A DNA stretch of 64,000 nt from Cognaticolwellia beringensis (GTDB lineage: Bacteria; Pseudomonadota; Gammaproteobacteria; Enterobacterales; Alteromonadaceae): positions 4,597,275 through 4,661,274 of the forward strand of contig NZ_CP020465.1 in the NCBI RefSeq assembly GCF_002076895.1. Direction: 5' to 3'. Position 1 is the stretch's first letter, and each line of letters opens with the position of its first letter. Positions 16,586-24,579 of this stretch are shown one piece after another. Position numbers and translations under genes: made by a program. The notes below the pieces were generated by a model. That model did not search any database. It had not been told where the DNA came from and saw only the letters and a list, made by a program, of their open reading frames with translations.

Positions 16586-16927
16586 TTAAGCCACCAAACC
16601 AATACCTATTTTAACACTGCTGATTAACGCAAAATAAATAAGCAGACCGATAGATTTTTTACGGCGCCGTTGTAGTAATTCTTTAATAACAACGCCGTCG
16701 TCATTGACCAATTGGGATTTCCACAAAATAAGCCAAAATATACTTAAAGTAAACTGTTGATTATTGATAAGTATTGTCGGTTTTTTAATGGGAATTAAAA
16801 CTAAGGAGGAATATATAACCTCTTCTTCACTTTTGATTTCAAAGCGTGTTGTAAAGCGATCATAAGAAACAAGCACTGTTTTATCTGCGATTGTATGAGT
16901 TTGTTTCTGAATCCGTTCAAATGCCAT
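16586..16927 (-). CDS. Small membrane-anchored cassette protein
   Basis: A 113-residue protein with a beta-rich N-terminal half and one C-terminal hydrophobic helix (about 92-111) preceded by a basic RRRKK cluster, suggesting a tail-anchored inner-membrane protein. No family recognised. Confidence 0.6.
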   Translation of the reverse strand: MAFERIQKQTHTIADKTVLVSYDRFTTRFEIKSEEEVIYSSLVLIPIKKPTILINNQQFTLSIFWLILWKSQLVNDDGVVIKELLQRRRKKSIGLLIYFALISSVKIGIGLVA

Positions 16928-16941
16928 AATTGATTAAAACC

Positions 16942-17037
16942 TGACGCCTACTAGGCGGATAAAAATAGTTGGTTAAAATGTGAAGCAAAACGGAACCTAA
17001 CCAACGGTTAAAAACCCTGCTTGAATGGCTTATGTAG
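16942..17037 (-). repeat. attC site
   Basis: Core TGACGCC, arms TAGTTGGTTAAAAT and CTAACCAACG, loop GTGAAGCAAAACGGAA, end GGCTTATGTAG. Confidence 0.85.
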
Positions 17038-17041
17038 CTAT

Positions 17042-17227
17042 TTAATTAAACTCGTCATTGCCTTTTACCCAACGATAAATTGGATAAGCAACTATTAAGG
17101 GGATAATGGTTAAAATAATAGATTTACCAATATCCATTTGCTTTAGTTCGCCCGCTGCATAGAAGAATATTATTACGAAGAAAGTAAAAAATATCCATAT
17201 TGACCAAAATGCTTGTTTTTTACTCAT
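17042..17227 (-). CDS. Two-helix small membrane protein, integron cassette
   Basis: 61 residues: helix about 8-25, helix about 36-52, short polar tail. No family recognised; the reading frame fits exactly between two attC sites and keeps the array orientation. Confidence 0.55.
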   Translation of the reverse strand: MSKKQAFWSIWIFFTFFVIIFFYAAGELKQMDIGKSIILTIIPLIVAYPIYRWVKGNDEFN

Positions 17228-17250
17228 GACTACGAATCCTTCGTGCTACA

Positions 17251-17342
17251 TATCGCCCAAATAACAGGCTGAGTAATGGTTGGCTATAATGGTGTAGCGA
17301 AACGTAGCCAACTGTTACGTGTCCTTGTTGATTTTCTTATCG
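17251..17342 (-). repeat. attC site
   Basis: Core TATCGCCC, arms TGGTTGGCTATAAT and GTAGCCAACTG, loop GGTGTAGCGAAAC, end TTCTTATCG (altered). Confidence 0.85.
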
Positions 17343-17569
17343 TTGTACTTAGGAGATATTTTCAATTTTCTCATGGTTCTTACGAACTCAGATACACCCC
17401 AAACGCCGGAGCTAATTAAACCCACTTGCCAAATTCCGATTGAATTTACACCAAAATCACTGGAGTAAATAGCAAGCCCAATGAGCTTACCTATTTGAAA
17501 AATACCAGCTAGAGATGCGATTAAACAAATGACTAACAAGAACCACTTTGAAAAATTTGATTGATGCAC
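17315..17569 (-). CDS. Small membrane protein, integron cassette
   Basis: 84 residues with two hydrophobic segments (about 9-35 and 46-58) and a basic C-terminus whose last residues are encoded in the attC. No family recognised. Confidence 0.55.
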   Translation of the reverse strand: MHQSNFSKWFLLVICLIASLAGIFQIGKLIGLAIYSSDFGVNSIGIWQVGLISSGVWGVSEFVRTMRKLKISPKYNDKKINKDT

Positions 17570-17596
17570 GATAAGGCTCCTTAAAACGTGTACAAC

Positions 17597-17688
17597 TAGC
17601 TCCTACTAAAACGAAAAAATATAATTGGCCAACAAGTTGAACAGAGTGAAAACAGCCAACTGTATTTCTCGATTTGAAAGTCTTATAT
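17597..17688 (-). repeat. attC site with altered core
   Basis: Core TAGCTCC, arms ATAATTGGCCAAC and CAGCCAACTG, loop AAGTTGAACAGAGTGAAAA, end GTCTTATA. Confidence 0.8.
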
Positions 17689-18063
17689 TTTTGTGGGTGC
17701 AGCGAATTGAAACTCTTTTATGACATATACTGGTGTTTTTTTAGAATTAAACTCAGTGTTTACATAGTGAGTTTCTTTTATTGCAAGTAATGCAAATTTA
17801 TCCCAGCCACCTTTGGACTCAATAACTAATGGATTAAATACCTCTCCATTAGAATCAATCAAAATTTTAACTTTTACAAATCCAGATTCTTGTGGTGGAG
17901 TAAAACCATTACTAAACGTTATACTATTTTGTGTTGGAACCCAGTACTTTTGAAGCTCATGCATTTTTATTGTTACAGGAGGTTCATTAAGTAATTCCTT
18001 ACTTTTAGAACTACACCCTACAATGAAAATAACCATTAATAACAACAAACTTAAACGTTTCAT
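17683..18063 (-). CDS. Lipoprotein with TonB C-terminal-like domain, integron cassette
   Basis: 126 residues from the ATG at 18063, which has a GGAG ribosome site (the frame opens at 18096). Lipobox IVGCS after a hydrophobic signal. Residues about 60-125 follow the TonB C-terminal pattern: SGFVKVKILIDSNGEVFNPLVIESKGGWDKFALLAIKE and a final hydrophobic strand KEFQF. Such domains contact outer-membrane receptors, or occur in small orphan lipoproteins; here the protein lacks the TonB membrane helix and proline arm, so it is not a full energy transducer. Confidence 0.6.
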   Translation of the reverse strand: MKRLSLLLLMVIFIVGCSSKSKELLNEPPVTIKMHELQKYWVPTQNSITFSNGFTPPQESGFVKVKILIDSNGEVFNPLVIESKGGWDKFALLAIKETHYVNTEFNSKKTPVYVIKEFQFAAPTKI

Positions 18064-18085
18064 ATGAACTCCTTGTGAAAAAATA

Positions 18086-18179
18086 TAACGCCTCAATAAC
18101 AGGTAAAAAATAGTTGGTTAAAATGTAGAGGAACGAAAAAACACAGGCTGTTTTTGTCCTAGTTAATTTGCTTGTTAGC
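18086..18179 (-). repeat. attC site
   Basis: Core TAACGCC, arms TAGTTGGTTAAAAT and ACAGGCTG, loop GTAGAGGAACGAAAA, end GCTTGTTAG. Confidence 0.9.
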
Positions 18180-18184
18180 CGTAT

Positions 18185-18484
18185 TTAACGCTGTAAAAGA
18201 AATCTGCGTAAATCTAGCTCTTGTCGCATTACATGTAAAATATAAACCTTGTCACTTTCAGTTTTATAGAAAATACGACACGGATTAACAATAACTTCTC
18301 GGTAGTTTAAGTTAATTAGCTCAGCAGGTCTTTTACCTGATTCTGGATAGCTTTCTAGTCTTGATACTTTATCAAATACTTTTTGTACCAATTTTTGAGC
18401 CGCAATTAGATTACTTAAAGCAATATATTCAGCAACATCATTTAGATCATCAAGAGCTGGAGATGTCCATATTACTTCAGCCAT
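18185..18484 (-). CDS. ParE/RelE-type toxin, integron cassette
   Basis: A 99-residue toxin of the ParE/RelE superfamily: VIWTSPALDDLNDVAEYIAL, then KLVQKVFDKVSRLESYPESGKRPAEL, YREVIVNPCRIFYK and VYILHVMRQELDLRRFLL. The PESG and the R-I-F-Y strand are typical of ParE-like gyrase inhibitors and related toxins. It is complete. Its start overlaps the antitoxin's end by 13 bp, so the two are translationally coupled. Confidence 0.88.
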   Translation of the reverse strand: MAEVIWTSPALDDLNDVAEYIALSNLIAAQKLVQKVFDKVSRLESYPESGKRPAELINLNYREVIVNPCRIFYKTESDKVYILHVMRQELDLRRFLLQR

Positions 18485-18729
18485 TTACTCATTTTCTCTT
18501 TGGCTTCTTGATTAGATAATAAATGGCCATTTTTAATAGCTTGTTCACCGCGAGCTACACCTTCAAGGATTGCTATTCGTTGTTGCATGAATTCATAATC
18601 ATCAACATCAACTAAATAAGCAGATGGTTGACCATGTTCAGTAATTAACACAGGTTCTTTTGAAATGTGAAGATCAGCTAATATTTTGGTAGCTTGGCGT
18701 TTAAGGGTCGTAACTAGCTCAACTCTCAT
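18472..18729 (-). CDS. Phd/YefM-type antitoxin, integron cassette
   Basis: An 85-residue antitoxin: VTTLKRQATKILADLHISKEPVLITEHGQPSAYLVDVDDYEFMQQR is the Phd/YefM DNA-binding fold, with a C-terminal toxin-binding helix. It precedes and overlaps its toxin gene and would repress the pair. An AT-rich promoter-like region lies between its start and the next attC. Confidence 0.88.
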   Translation of the reverse strand: MRVELVTTLKRQATKILADLHISKEPVLITEHGQPSAYLVDVDDYEFMQQRIAILEGVARGEQAIKNGHLLSNQEAKEKMSKWLK

Positions 18730-18801
18730 AAAAAATCCTATTTAGAGCTAAAAAAAGTATCACTATAGTAGCACAATAGCCAGAGGTTACAAATATACAC
18801 A

Positions 18802-18887
18802 TAACGCGGTGCGTAATAGTTTGCTAAAATGTGAAACGAAGTGGAGCCGAGCAAACTGTTATGAATCCGAATTTAATACCTTGTTAT
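18802..18887 (-). repeat. attC site
   Basis: Core TAACGCG with a reduced outer arm, inner GTTTGCTAAAAT and AGCAAACTG, loop GTGAAACGAAGTGGAGCC, end CTTGTTATA. Confidence 0.88.
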
Positions 18888-19177
18888 AACTCAACATTAT
18901 CCGAACTTAGCAACTGACGACTATTACGTAATGTTAGTATTTTAATCTCTTTTTCAATTTTATAGATAATGCGATAACTACCAAATACTATTTCACGATA
19001 ATTTGAACCTAACAACTCCGGAACTTCTCGACCTAACTCTGGTTGAGAACCAAGTAAATCAGTCCGATCAAAAACATCATTTACCCATTTATCAGCTGCC
19101 TATGGTTTATCAAGAGCTATGAATTTGGCAGCAGCCTCTAGTTTTTCTAATGCTAAAGGAGACCAAACTACTTTCAA
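18884..19177 (-). pseudogene. ParE/RelE-type toxin gene interrupted by an in-frame TAG
   Basis: Read on the minus strand from a TTG at 19177 that overlaps the antitoxin stop, the frame gives 97 residues of a ParE/RelE toxin: KVVWSPLALEKLEAAAKFIAL at the start, PELGREVPELLG and YREIVFGSYRIIYKIEKE in the core, and a C-terminal LRNSRQLL. Codon 26 (19100-19102) is TAG, in a place where the paralogous family reads P-Q/E-A-A. No other lesion is seen. A CAG to TAG change is the simplest explanation. The product would stop after 25 residues, so the toxin is inactive while its antitoxin is intact. Confidence 0.85.
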
Positions 19178-19455
19178 GGTTTAATGCTCTTCAAAATCTG
19201 TGCGCGGGCATCTGAATTAGAAACACCTAATCCAGCAGAAAGCTGTGCTTCTGCTTTTTGTATTTCTTCGAGTAATTCAATTTTTTCCTGCATAGATTCA
19301 TACTCTGCCACATCTACAACGACAGCCACACCTTTTCCCCTTTGGGTAATGACAATTGGCCTTCTTGTTTCATTAATTTGACGAATAAATGATGCAGCTC
19401 CAGCCCTAAAGTCTGAAAGAGGCTGTATATCTTTATCAAAGTGAAGTCTACTCAT
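19174..19455 (-). CDS. Phd/YefM-type antitoxin without active toxin
   Basis: 93 residues from the ATG at 19455 (the frame is open to 19518 but the operator lies there). The fold is Phd/YefM: PLSDFRAGAASFIRQINETRRPIVITQRGKGVAVVVDVAEYESMQEK, then a long C-terminal helix. It is complete, and a perfect inverted repeat lies just upstream as its own operator. Its partner toxin carries a nonsense codon, so this gene now acts as a solitary antitoxin that might still neutralise related toxins. Confidence 0.85.
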   Translation of the reverse strand: MSRLHFDKDIQPLSDFRAGAASFIRQINETRRPIVITQRGKGVAVVVDVAEYESMQEKIELLEEIQKAEAQLSAGLGVSNSDARAQILKSIKP

Positions 19456-19469
19456 GATGATACCTTTAG

Positions 19470-19489
19470 TTGTACTTTTTATGGTACAA
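19470..19489. promoter_or_regulatory. Operator-like inverted repeat of the orphan antitoxin
   Basis: TTGTAC and GTACAA separated by 8 nt, 15 bp upstream of the antitoxin start. It overlaps a TATGGTACAAAGTATAG stretch with -10-like elements. This is the position expected for Phd/YefM autorepression. Confidence 0.6.
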
Positions 19490-19536
19490 AGTATAGTAAA
19501 ACAGAGCAGCAAGTACAAGGCTTTGGATTTCAGTTA

Positions 19537-19633
19537 TAACGCCATTTTGAGCGGCAAATTATAGTTGGCTAAAATAAGTGAGGCACGAACAAAAAGCCAA
19601 CTGTAATTTGTCCTACTTGAAAACCCTTGTTAG
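19537..19633 (-). repeat. attC site
   Basis: Core TAACGCC, arms TAGTTGGCTAAAAT and AGCCAACTG, loop AAGTGAGGCACGAAC (GAGGCACGAGC loop type), end CTTGTTAG. Confidence 0.9.
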
Positions 19634-19642
19634 GTTTCGGCA

Positions 19643-20644
19643 TTACAATACCAAAATTTTTTTAGGTATTTCATATTTATAATCACTAAAAAACCTATCC
19701 AATTCATAGTCAGACATTCTGCTTAAAGTCACCCTTAACATATACCCGCCATGAACAACTCCATTTTTTATCGCCATCCAATCTGACACATCATCAAATA
19801 CGGCTGTATATTTTTGACCAAAACTCACATGCAATGCATCTACAGGCTGGTTACCTATTTCGCCAACGATCTTATTATTCAAGTACCTTATATTGCCTAA
19901 CCATATATGTTCACGAGTACCATCACCTACAGGTATTGCGACTTTCACCATTAATTCAATATTCTCACTCCTTAATTCTTGTGTTTTTTTCAATAGGTTA
20001 GGAAGCGTTTTTCTTGCTTGAGACATTGCCTCAAGCATTTTTGGATCTTCATGTGCAAAAAACTCATTAGCTGTCGGATTTGCTTGTAAATAATTACAGT
20101 ATGGGCTTTTTTTGAGCATGGGTTCACACAAACGAAACCTAATTTCTCTAGCGTATCTAGCTAACTCTGGCATAGGACTATTATTCATAAAATCCGTACC
20201 CAATTTACTTTCTTCGATCTCTTCGTTTGAAAAACGAAGAAAACCTTCAAAATTTAATAACTCTTCTGGCGTTAATAAACTTGAATTAAGTTCAATCGAG
20301 TCTTTAATAAACTTAGTATGTAGCTGTACTTTTACTATAACTTGAGAAATATCTGAATCTTTTTCAAATTCAAAAGCTAAAAATTCAATTTGATGAAAAT
20401 CATCAACTAACTGCTCTAAAGTGTGTAATCTTCTATGATCACTCTCAATCTTCTTTTCAGCCTTTATATTTTGTTCGGAGTACTCGATATAAATAGAAAA
20501 AAAGGCAGTAATTAGAGCAAAAAAGGCAACTGCCCACCCTGATACTGTAATTCGTTTTATCCCGCTCTTTGATGAATCCCAAGTCTCTCCCTTAATAGCA
20601 ATGATTGCTGTAACAAGAGCTGTGATGATTAAAATATACTTCAT
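19643..20644 (-). CDS. Membrane-anchored protein with DUF2314-like C-terminal domain, integron cassette
   Basis: 333 residues from the ATG at 20644. Two membrane helices near the N-terminus (about 1-17 and 35-55) are followed by a coiled-coil-like stretch (about 60-95). Residues about 235-325 resemble DUF2314: IELMVKVAIPVGDGTREHIWLGNIRY, then GEIGNQPVDAL, VFDDVSDWMAIKNGVVHGGYMLRVTLS. DUF2314 domains occur in toxin/immunity and secretion contexts, but no function is proven. It is large for a cassette protein. Confidence 0.7.
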   Translation of the reverse strand: MKYILIITALVTAIIAIKGETWDSSKSGIKRITVSGWAVAFFALITAFFSIYIEYSEQNIKAEKKIESDHRRLHTLEQLVDDFHQIEFLAFEFEKDSDISQVIVKVQLHTKFIKDSIELNSSLLTPEELLNFEGFLRFSNEEIEESKLGTDFMNNSPMPELARYAREIRFRLCEPMLKKSPYCNYLQANPTANEFFAHEDPKMLEAMSQARKTLPNLLKKTQELRSENIELMVKVAIPVGDGTREHIWLGNIRYLNNKIVGEIGNQPVDALHVSFGQKYTAVFDDVSDWMAIKNGVVHGGYMLRVTLSRMSDYELDRFFSDYKYEIPKKILVL

Positions 20645-20652
20645 TAGAAACC

Positions 20653-20743
20653 TAACGCCCATATTAACGGGCTAAATAATACTGGCTAAAATGTCGACGA
20701 AGGAGCACAGCCAGCGTTATGTGTCCCGTTGAATTGCTTATAT
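20653..20743 (-). repeat. attC site
   Basis: Core TAACGCCC, arms ATACTGGCTAAAAT and AGCCAGCG, loop GTCGACGAAGGAGCAC, end TGCTTATA. Confidence 0.88.
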
Positions 20744-21548
20744 TTGCTTTAACTCAAGACTATAATAATCACTATTTTTTTCGGCTTTCCAAATATCTAG
20801 ATAACCCACAGAACAAGAATAAGCTCCTTGAACATCAGATTTAGTAACATTAGATTTAGTAACATTAGAAGATAAGCCTAATAAACAATTATTAATACAA
20901 CTAGGATTCAACCTCATTACATATATAGTTTTTGGATTGAGGCTTAGTTTTGCCAGTTCTATCGTAAAAGATAACCGCTCTGCTGGAACAGTGATTTCAA
21001 ATAAGTTAATAGTGTAGGGTTCAGAGTCATCTGCTTTTAATGAATGAGGGGAAGAAATTATATTGTTTCTTATACTAGAATTATGAACCTGTTTTATATT
21101 TTTTATAATTACTCTGTCAGACTGCTCAAGCCTGAGAATAACTCTATGCTATTGTTCATAAATCCATTCATCACTTTTTTGCATGAATACTTCAAATAAA
21201 ACTTTATCAGCACCTTCTACAGCAATACTTGAGTAATCATAATCGAATTTATCATTTCGGTAACGCAGACCTTTTCGATATGACACTGGACGGGTATACC
21301 TTCACAAGGAGATAACTCTTCTCCCCAAGAAAAACTTATTGCAGAGGCTTTTTTAAAAAAATTCTGAAAAATTGATTCAAAACTAGAGAAATAAGCAATA
21401 CCAGCAACAATACCTTTATGTTCATTTTCATAATGAGAAAAACTAATATCACCGTATTGAGGATCTTGTAACATTGGTTCATCAAAGTTAGATGCTAAAT
21501 CATCTAAGCTTTTACTGTAAAAAGAAGCTTCAAAGTTGATTCCTGCCC
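20738..21548 (-). pseudogene. Decayed cassette gene (frameshift plus in-frame TAG, no start codon)
   Basis: The minus strand shows about 270 codons in two frames. The first part runs from about 21548 through FEASFYSKSLDDLASNFDEP and SISFSWGEELSPCEG-like text to GIPVQCHIEK. Near 21272 a one-base loss in an A run (4 A instead of 5) shifts the frame; the continuation reads GLRYRNDKFDYDYSSIAVEG and KVLFEVFMQKSDEWIYEQ, then TAG at 21149-21151, then HRVILRLEQSDRVII and on to a TAA at 20738. No ATG is available at the 5' end. The family is unknown. Confidence 0.75.
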
Positions 21549-21556
21549 CGCAAATA

Positions 21557-21653
21557 TAACGCCCAAATAATGGGAAAATATCAGTTGGTTAAAATTAGCG
21601 ACGCTGGAGCAAAAACCAACTGTGATTATGTCCTGATTAATTTGCTTGTTAGG
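21557..21653 (-). repeat. attC site
   Basis: Core TAACGCCC, arms CAGTTGGTTAAAAT and AACCAACTG, loop TAGCGACGCTGGAGC, end GCTTGTTAG. Confidence 0.9.
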
Positions 21654-21664
21654 TTACACTTTAC

Positions 21665-22084
21665 TCATAAGGTTGCCCATTGTTGTTTTAAACCAACTAA
21701 ATGGACAATACCAAATGATAAGCAAATTACTGAACTCCATACCCAAAATTCAGGTGAGCGCCCCATGGGTGAACTTATGAAAAAGAAACCGGCAATGCCA
21801 CGCACTAAATAAATTAGTGTAATAAGGATGAGAGCTAAGCGTATAAAAGGCAAACGGTAAATAATACCTGCCGCTGAGAATGCATAAAGCGACCAAATAG
21901 AAAGAATAACGACAATTGCACTAGTTATAAGCGTGGGTTGAATACTACCTCGATCTGCGAGCACTGCCATTTGTTCACCTGCACCAAAAAAACGATACCA
22001 AGGTGCGCCATAATAAATACAACCTAAATGCAGTATTGCAACAATAGCACTCAAAGTACCCGCAATAATGAGAAAAATGTTCAT
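21665..22084 (-). CDS. Four-helix membrane protein, integron cassette
   Basis: 139 residues with four hydrophobic helices (about 1-25, 50-72, 76-102 and 112-132). The loop CIYYGAPWYRFFGAGEQMAVLADRGS between helices 1 and 2 is conserved-looking. A relative is likely to exist among small uncharacterised membrane proteins but I cannot name one. Only about 41 bp separate it from the preceding gene. Confidence 0.7.
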   Translation of the reverse strand: MNIFLIIAGTLSAIVAILHLGCIYYGAPWYRFFGAGEQMAVLADRGSIQPTLITSAIVVILSIWSLYAFSAAGIIYRLPFIRLALILITLIYLVRGIAGFFFISSPMGRSPEFWVWSSVICLSFGIVHLVGLKQQWATL

Positions 22085-22125
22085 ATGTTGATGAAACCTC
22101 CGTTTGATATTATTGTTAGGTGCAT
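22085..22125 (-). repeat. Eroded attC between two cassette genes
   Basis: This interval retains ATTATTGTTAGGTGC (outer end of an attC) but lacks TAACGCC and both inner arms. The two adjoining genes therefore form a two-gene cassette or record a deletion of the recombination site. Confidence 0.45.
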
Positions 22126-22626
22126 TTATACATTAAGCATTTCAATAAGCTTTTGAATTGATCGCTCAGGTGTCTCACCAGCAGTATCAATTGAGATTAT
22201 TTCTGAATCCCAAGGTTGATACTCTCTTGCTTCTACACTTTCCCAAGTTGGTAAAACTAAACCTGTAACAGGAGAAACACGGCTCTCTACTCTAATTTTA
22301 TGCTCAATTTTGTTAGAACAACTAATTTCTATATTAATGAATTTTGCGCCAGAATTAATAGCTGTTTGCTCCCATTCAACTCTAGATTCATAAACAGAGT
22401 TACATGAGTCGCCAACGACATTGAGTCCCTGTATTAAATTATCTGAAGCCAACCTATAAGCTATTTGATAGCCCTCAGAATAAATAGCTATATCACAGAT
22501 ATCTTTCAGGGATTGTTCAATAGTATCAACTCGTAAATACGACGCTCCAAGACGTTTACTTAAAAGTGTCGCTAAAGTACTTTTTCCAGCTCCTGGCAAT
22601 CCTGAAAATATATAAAGTGTTGCCAT
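22126..22626 (-). CDS. P-loop kinase-like ATPase, integron cassette
   Basis: 166 residues from the ATG at 22626 (the frame opens at 22650). The Walker A motif FSGLPGAGKSTLA lies at residues 6-18, followed by GASYLRVDTIEQSL, a Walker B-like LNVVGDSCNSV, and a lid with SRVSPVTGLVLPTWESV. It belongs to the AAA_33/zeta-toxin/chloramphenicol-phosphotransferase-like kinases that phosphorylate small molecules or tRNA ends. The substrate is unknown; a resistance role is possible but not shown. Confidence 0.8.
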   Translation of the reverse strand: MATLYIFSGLPGAGKSTLATLLSKRLGASYLRVDTIEQSLKDICDIAIYSEGYQIAYRLASDNLIQGLNVVGDSCNSVYESRVEWEQTAINSGAKFINIEISCSNKIEHKIRVESRVSPVTGLVLPTWESVEAREYQPWDSEIISIDTAGETPERSIQKLIEMLNV

Positions 22627-22640
22627 ACTAGATTTGCACC

Positions 22641-22731
22641 TAACGCCCATTCAAGAGGCTGATAATAGTTTGCTAAAATATTGAGGAACTAAAACAGCAA
22701 ACTGTTTTAGTTCTGCTTGAGTGGCTTATTA
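22641..22731 (-). repeat. attC site
   Basis: Core TAACGCCC, arms TAGTTTGCTAAAAT and AGCAAACTG, loop ATTGAGGAACTAAAAC, end GGCTTATTATA. Confidence 0.9.
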
Positions 22732-23864
22732 TAAGCCACTGATACAACATTGTTTTTAGGCTTTAAACCAAACAAAAACCTTAAAAAATTTGATGGTTTA
22801 ATAATAAACCAACAAATTACGGTGGTAACTAAAAAAGATAAAGCGAAAAGAGAAATAACCTTTAACAATATTGGTGCTTGCCATGCGATGACATAATAGC
22901 CTATTACCACAATTACGGTTTGATGAAATATATAAAAAGGGTAGATTAACTCGTTACTAAGGCTTACCCATTTGGGTGTTTTTGTAAAATAGAATTGCGC
23001 ATAACCTAAAATAGTTAAGAATGCAGACCATGCAACTAAACAACAAACCAACCACCAAATAGACCTACGCAAATCTAGTGACAAGTACTCACTCAAGTCA
23101 GGGGAGTAATAATAAGAATAAAAAAGTATTGTGCTAAATACTAACAACAGTAAATTATAAAATCGTTGGTCATATATTGCTTGCCAAATAATGTTACTAC
23201 GAACAAAAAGCATACCCGCAATAAAAAAGAAAAAATAGAAAGCTGAGGAAGATAAATTTTCTATCTTTTTATCTTCACTTGGAAAAGTTAACGAAAAATA
23301 CACTTTTATTATTATGAGTAATGTTACAAGTAGATACAGCCCTATTTTGTGTTTTGACAATTTTTGTACAAAGTTAATTATTGATGCACCTAAAGGCGAG
23401 CTAAATAATTTGTTTAATGGGATAGCAAGCAAGAAAAATACAAAGAGATACTCTATAAACCAAAGATGATTAGTTTCGAATTTTAATGCAAGAGATGGGT
23501 ATTCTCGCCAAAATGATTGCATCTCAACAATATTTTCCATGTAAATTTGCGGAGGAATCACTAACAAAGAGCCAATCAAAAGGGGAATAAATAACCTTAG
23601 AAATTTGTCTTTGACAAATTTCACTACAGTTACCTTTGATAGCAAGATAACAGAGCCAACACCTGAAATGAAGAATAGGATTGGCAGTCTAAATTGTTCA
23701 AAATAAACCATTATATCATCAAGAACTTTGCTCGAATCGTTATTCATAATGTGCCAACCATCTCCATTAAAGGGCATGCACACATGATGAAGGAATACTG
23801 CAAAAATCAATATCACTCGTAACCAATCTAATTCGGAAAACCTTACAGTGTTTTTCAATTCCAT
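22707..23864 (-). CDS. Acyltransferase-3 family membrane protein, integron cassette
   Basis: A 385-residue inner-membrane protein with about ten helices. The N-terminal RFSELDWLRVILIFAVFLHH has the conserved D-x-L-R and the histidine pair (HH near residue 27) of acyltransferase-3 (OafA/YrhL/MdoC-like) proteins; FRLPILFFISGVGS and NHLWFIEYLF follow as usual. It transfers acyl groups, usually acetyl or succinyl, to surface glycans or osmoregulated glucans. The gene's last codons lie inside the attC. It is the longest intact gene in the array. Confidence 0.88.
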   Translation of the reverse strand: MELKNTVRFSELDWLRVILIFAVFLHHVCMPFNGDGWHIMNNDSSKVLDDIMVYFEQFRLPILFFISGVGSVILLSKVTVVKFVKDKFLRLFIPLLIGSLLVIPPQIYMENIVEMQSFWREYPSLALKFETNHLWFIEYLFVFFLLAIPLNKLFSSPLGASIINFVQKLSKHKIGLYLLVTLLIIIKVYFSLTFPSEDKKIENLSSSAFYFFFFIAGMLFVRSNIIWQAIYDQRFYNLLLLVFSTILFYSYYYSPDLSEYLSLDLRRSIWWLVCCLVAWSAFLTILGYAQFYFTKTPKWVSLSNELIYPFYIFHQTVIVVIGYYVIAWQAPILLKVISLFALSFLVTTVICWFIIKPSNFLRFLFGLKPKNNVVSVAYNKPLKQN

Positions 23865-23909
23865 TTGATAACCTTAAAATTTATCGGGTGCCATAATTTA
23901 CGTGGCTTA

Positions 23910-24003
23910 TAACGCACGAATAATGGGCAAAAAATTGTTGGCTAAAATGTTGAGGAACGAAAACAGCAAACTGATTTTTGTCCTTATTAATTAGCTTTTT
24001 AGG
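23910..24003 (-). repeat. attC site
   Basis: Core TAACGCAC, arms ATTGTTGGCTAAAAT and CAGCAAACTG (one mismatch between arms), loop GTTGAGGAACGAAAA, end GCTTTTTAG. Confidence 0.87.
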
Positions 24004-24457
24004 CATTACTTGCTATAAAATCTGAAGCGCTAAAATTACTTTTAAAAGTAAATGCATATGATGTATCACCATTATTTCTAAGAAACTCTAACTTTTCAAC
24101 CGCTTCTTCCACTGTTGGAATATGGTCTTTTGGTACCCACCATAAAACATAACTGTCATCAGGAATGTTATGGAACCATTCTTTTTTACGGCGAAGAAAA
24201 TCACGGTGGTGAGTTCTGAACATAAAGTTTTTGAGTGCTTCTATAGAATCCCAAACTGACATGTTTACGATTATATCGGGATCTGAGAAAGCTGTAATAT
24301 CGGTTGCGTCTCCACTTTCATCTTGCAGTCGCCAAATAAAACCCGAACTTGATTCCGCCAGTTTATTTACTGGTTCCAAATTATCAACGAACTCTTTAAT
24401 TTCAGGAGACTCTAAAGAGTATTTAGCTTTAGCTATATTTAATTGTGCAAGATGCAT
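23999..24457 (-). CDS. DUF3291-type protein, integron cassette
   Basis: A 152-residue dimeric alpha-beta-barrel-like protein: HLAQLNIAKAKYSLESPEIKEFVDNL, then SGFIWRLQDESGDATDI, MSVWDSIEALKNFMFRTHH, LWWVPKDHIPTVEEAVEKLEFLR and TFKSNF, the DUF3291 signature. Related proteins resemble heme-degrading or monooxygenase-fold proteins, but the function is unknown. A strong GGAGG ribosome site lies 6 nt before the ATG. Confidence 0.88.
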   Translation of the reverse strand: MHLAQLNIAKAKYSLESPEIKEFVDNLEPVNKLAESSSGFIWRLQDESGDATDITAFSDPDIIVNMSVWDSIEALKNFMFRTHHRDFLRRKKEWFHNIPDDSYVLWWVPKDHIPTVEEAVEKLEFLRNNGDTSYAFTFKSNFSASDFIASNA

Positions 24458-24476
24458 ATGGATCCTCCGTGCTGCC

Positions 24477-24572
24477 TAACGCCTAATTAACAGGTAAAAA
24501 GTAGTTGGCTAAAATTAGCGACGTAGGAGTAAAAAGCCAACTGTTTTTTGTCCTGCTTGAGTGACTTGTTAG
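24477..24572 (-). repeat. attC site
   Basis: Core TAACGCC, arms TAGTTGGCTAAAAT and AGCCAACTG, loop TAGCGACGTAGGAGT, end ACTTGTTAG. Confidence 0.9.
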
Positions 24573-24579
24573 CTTTACA

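Noticed and set aside
21570..21812. Plus-strand frame across the attC at 21557
   Set aside because: It is antisense to an attC and to the end of the membrane-protein gene, with no ribosome site; a shadow frame.
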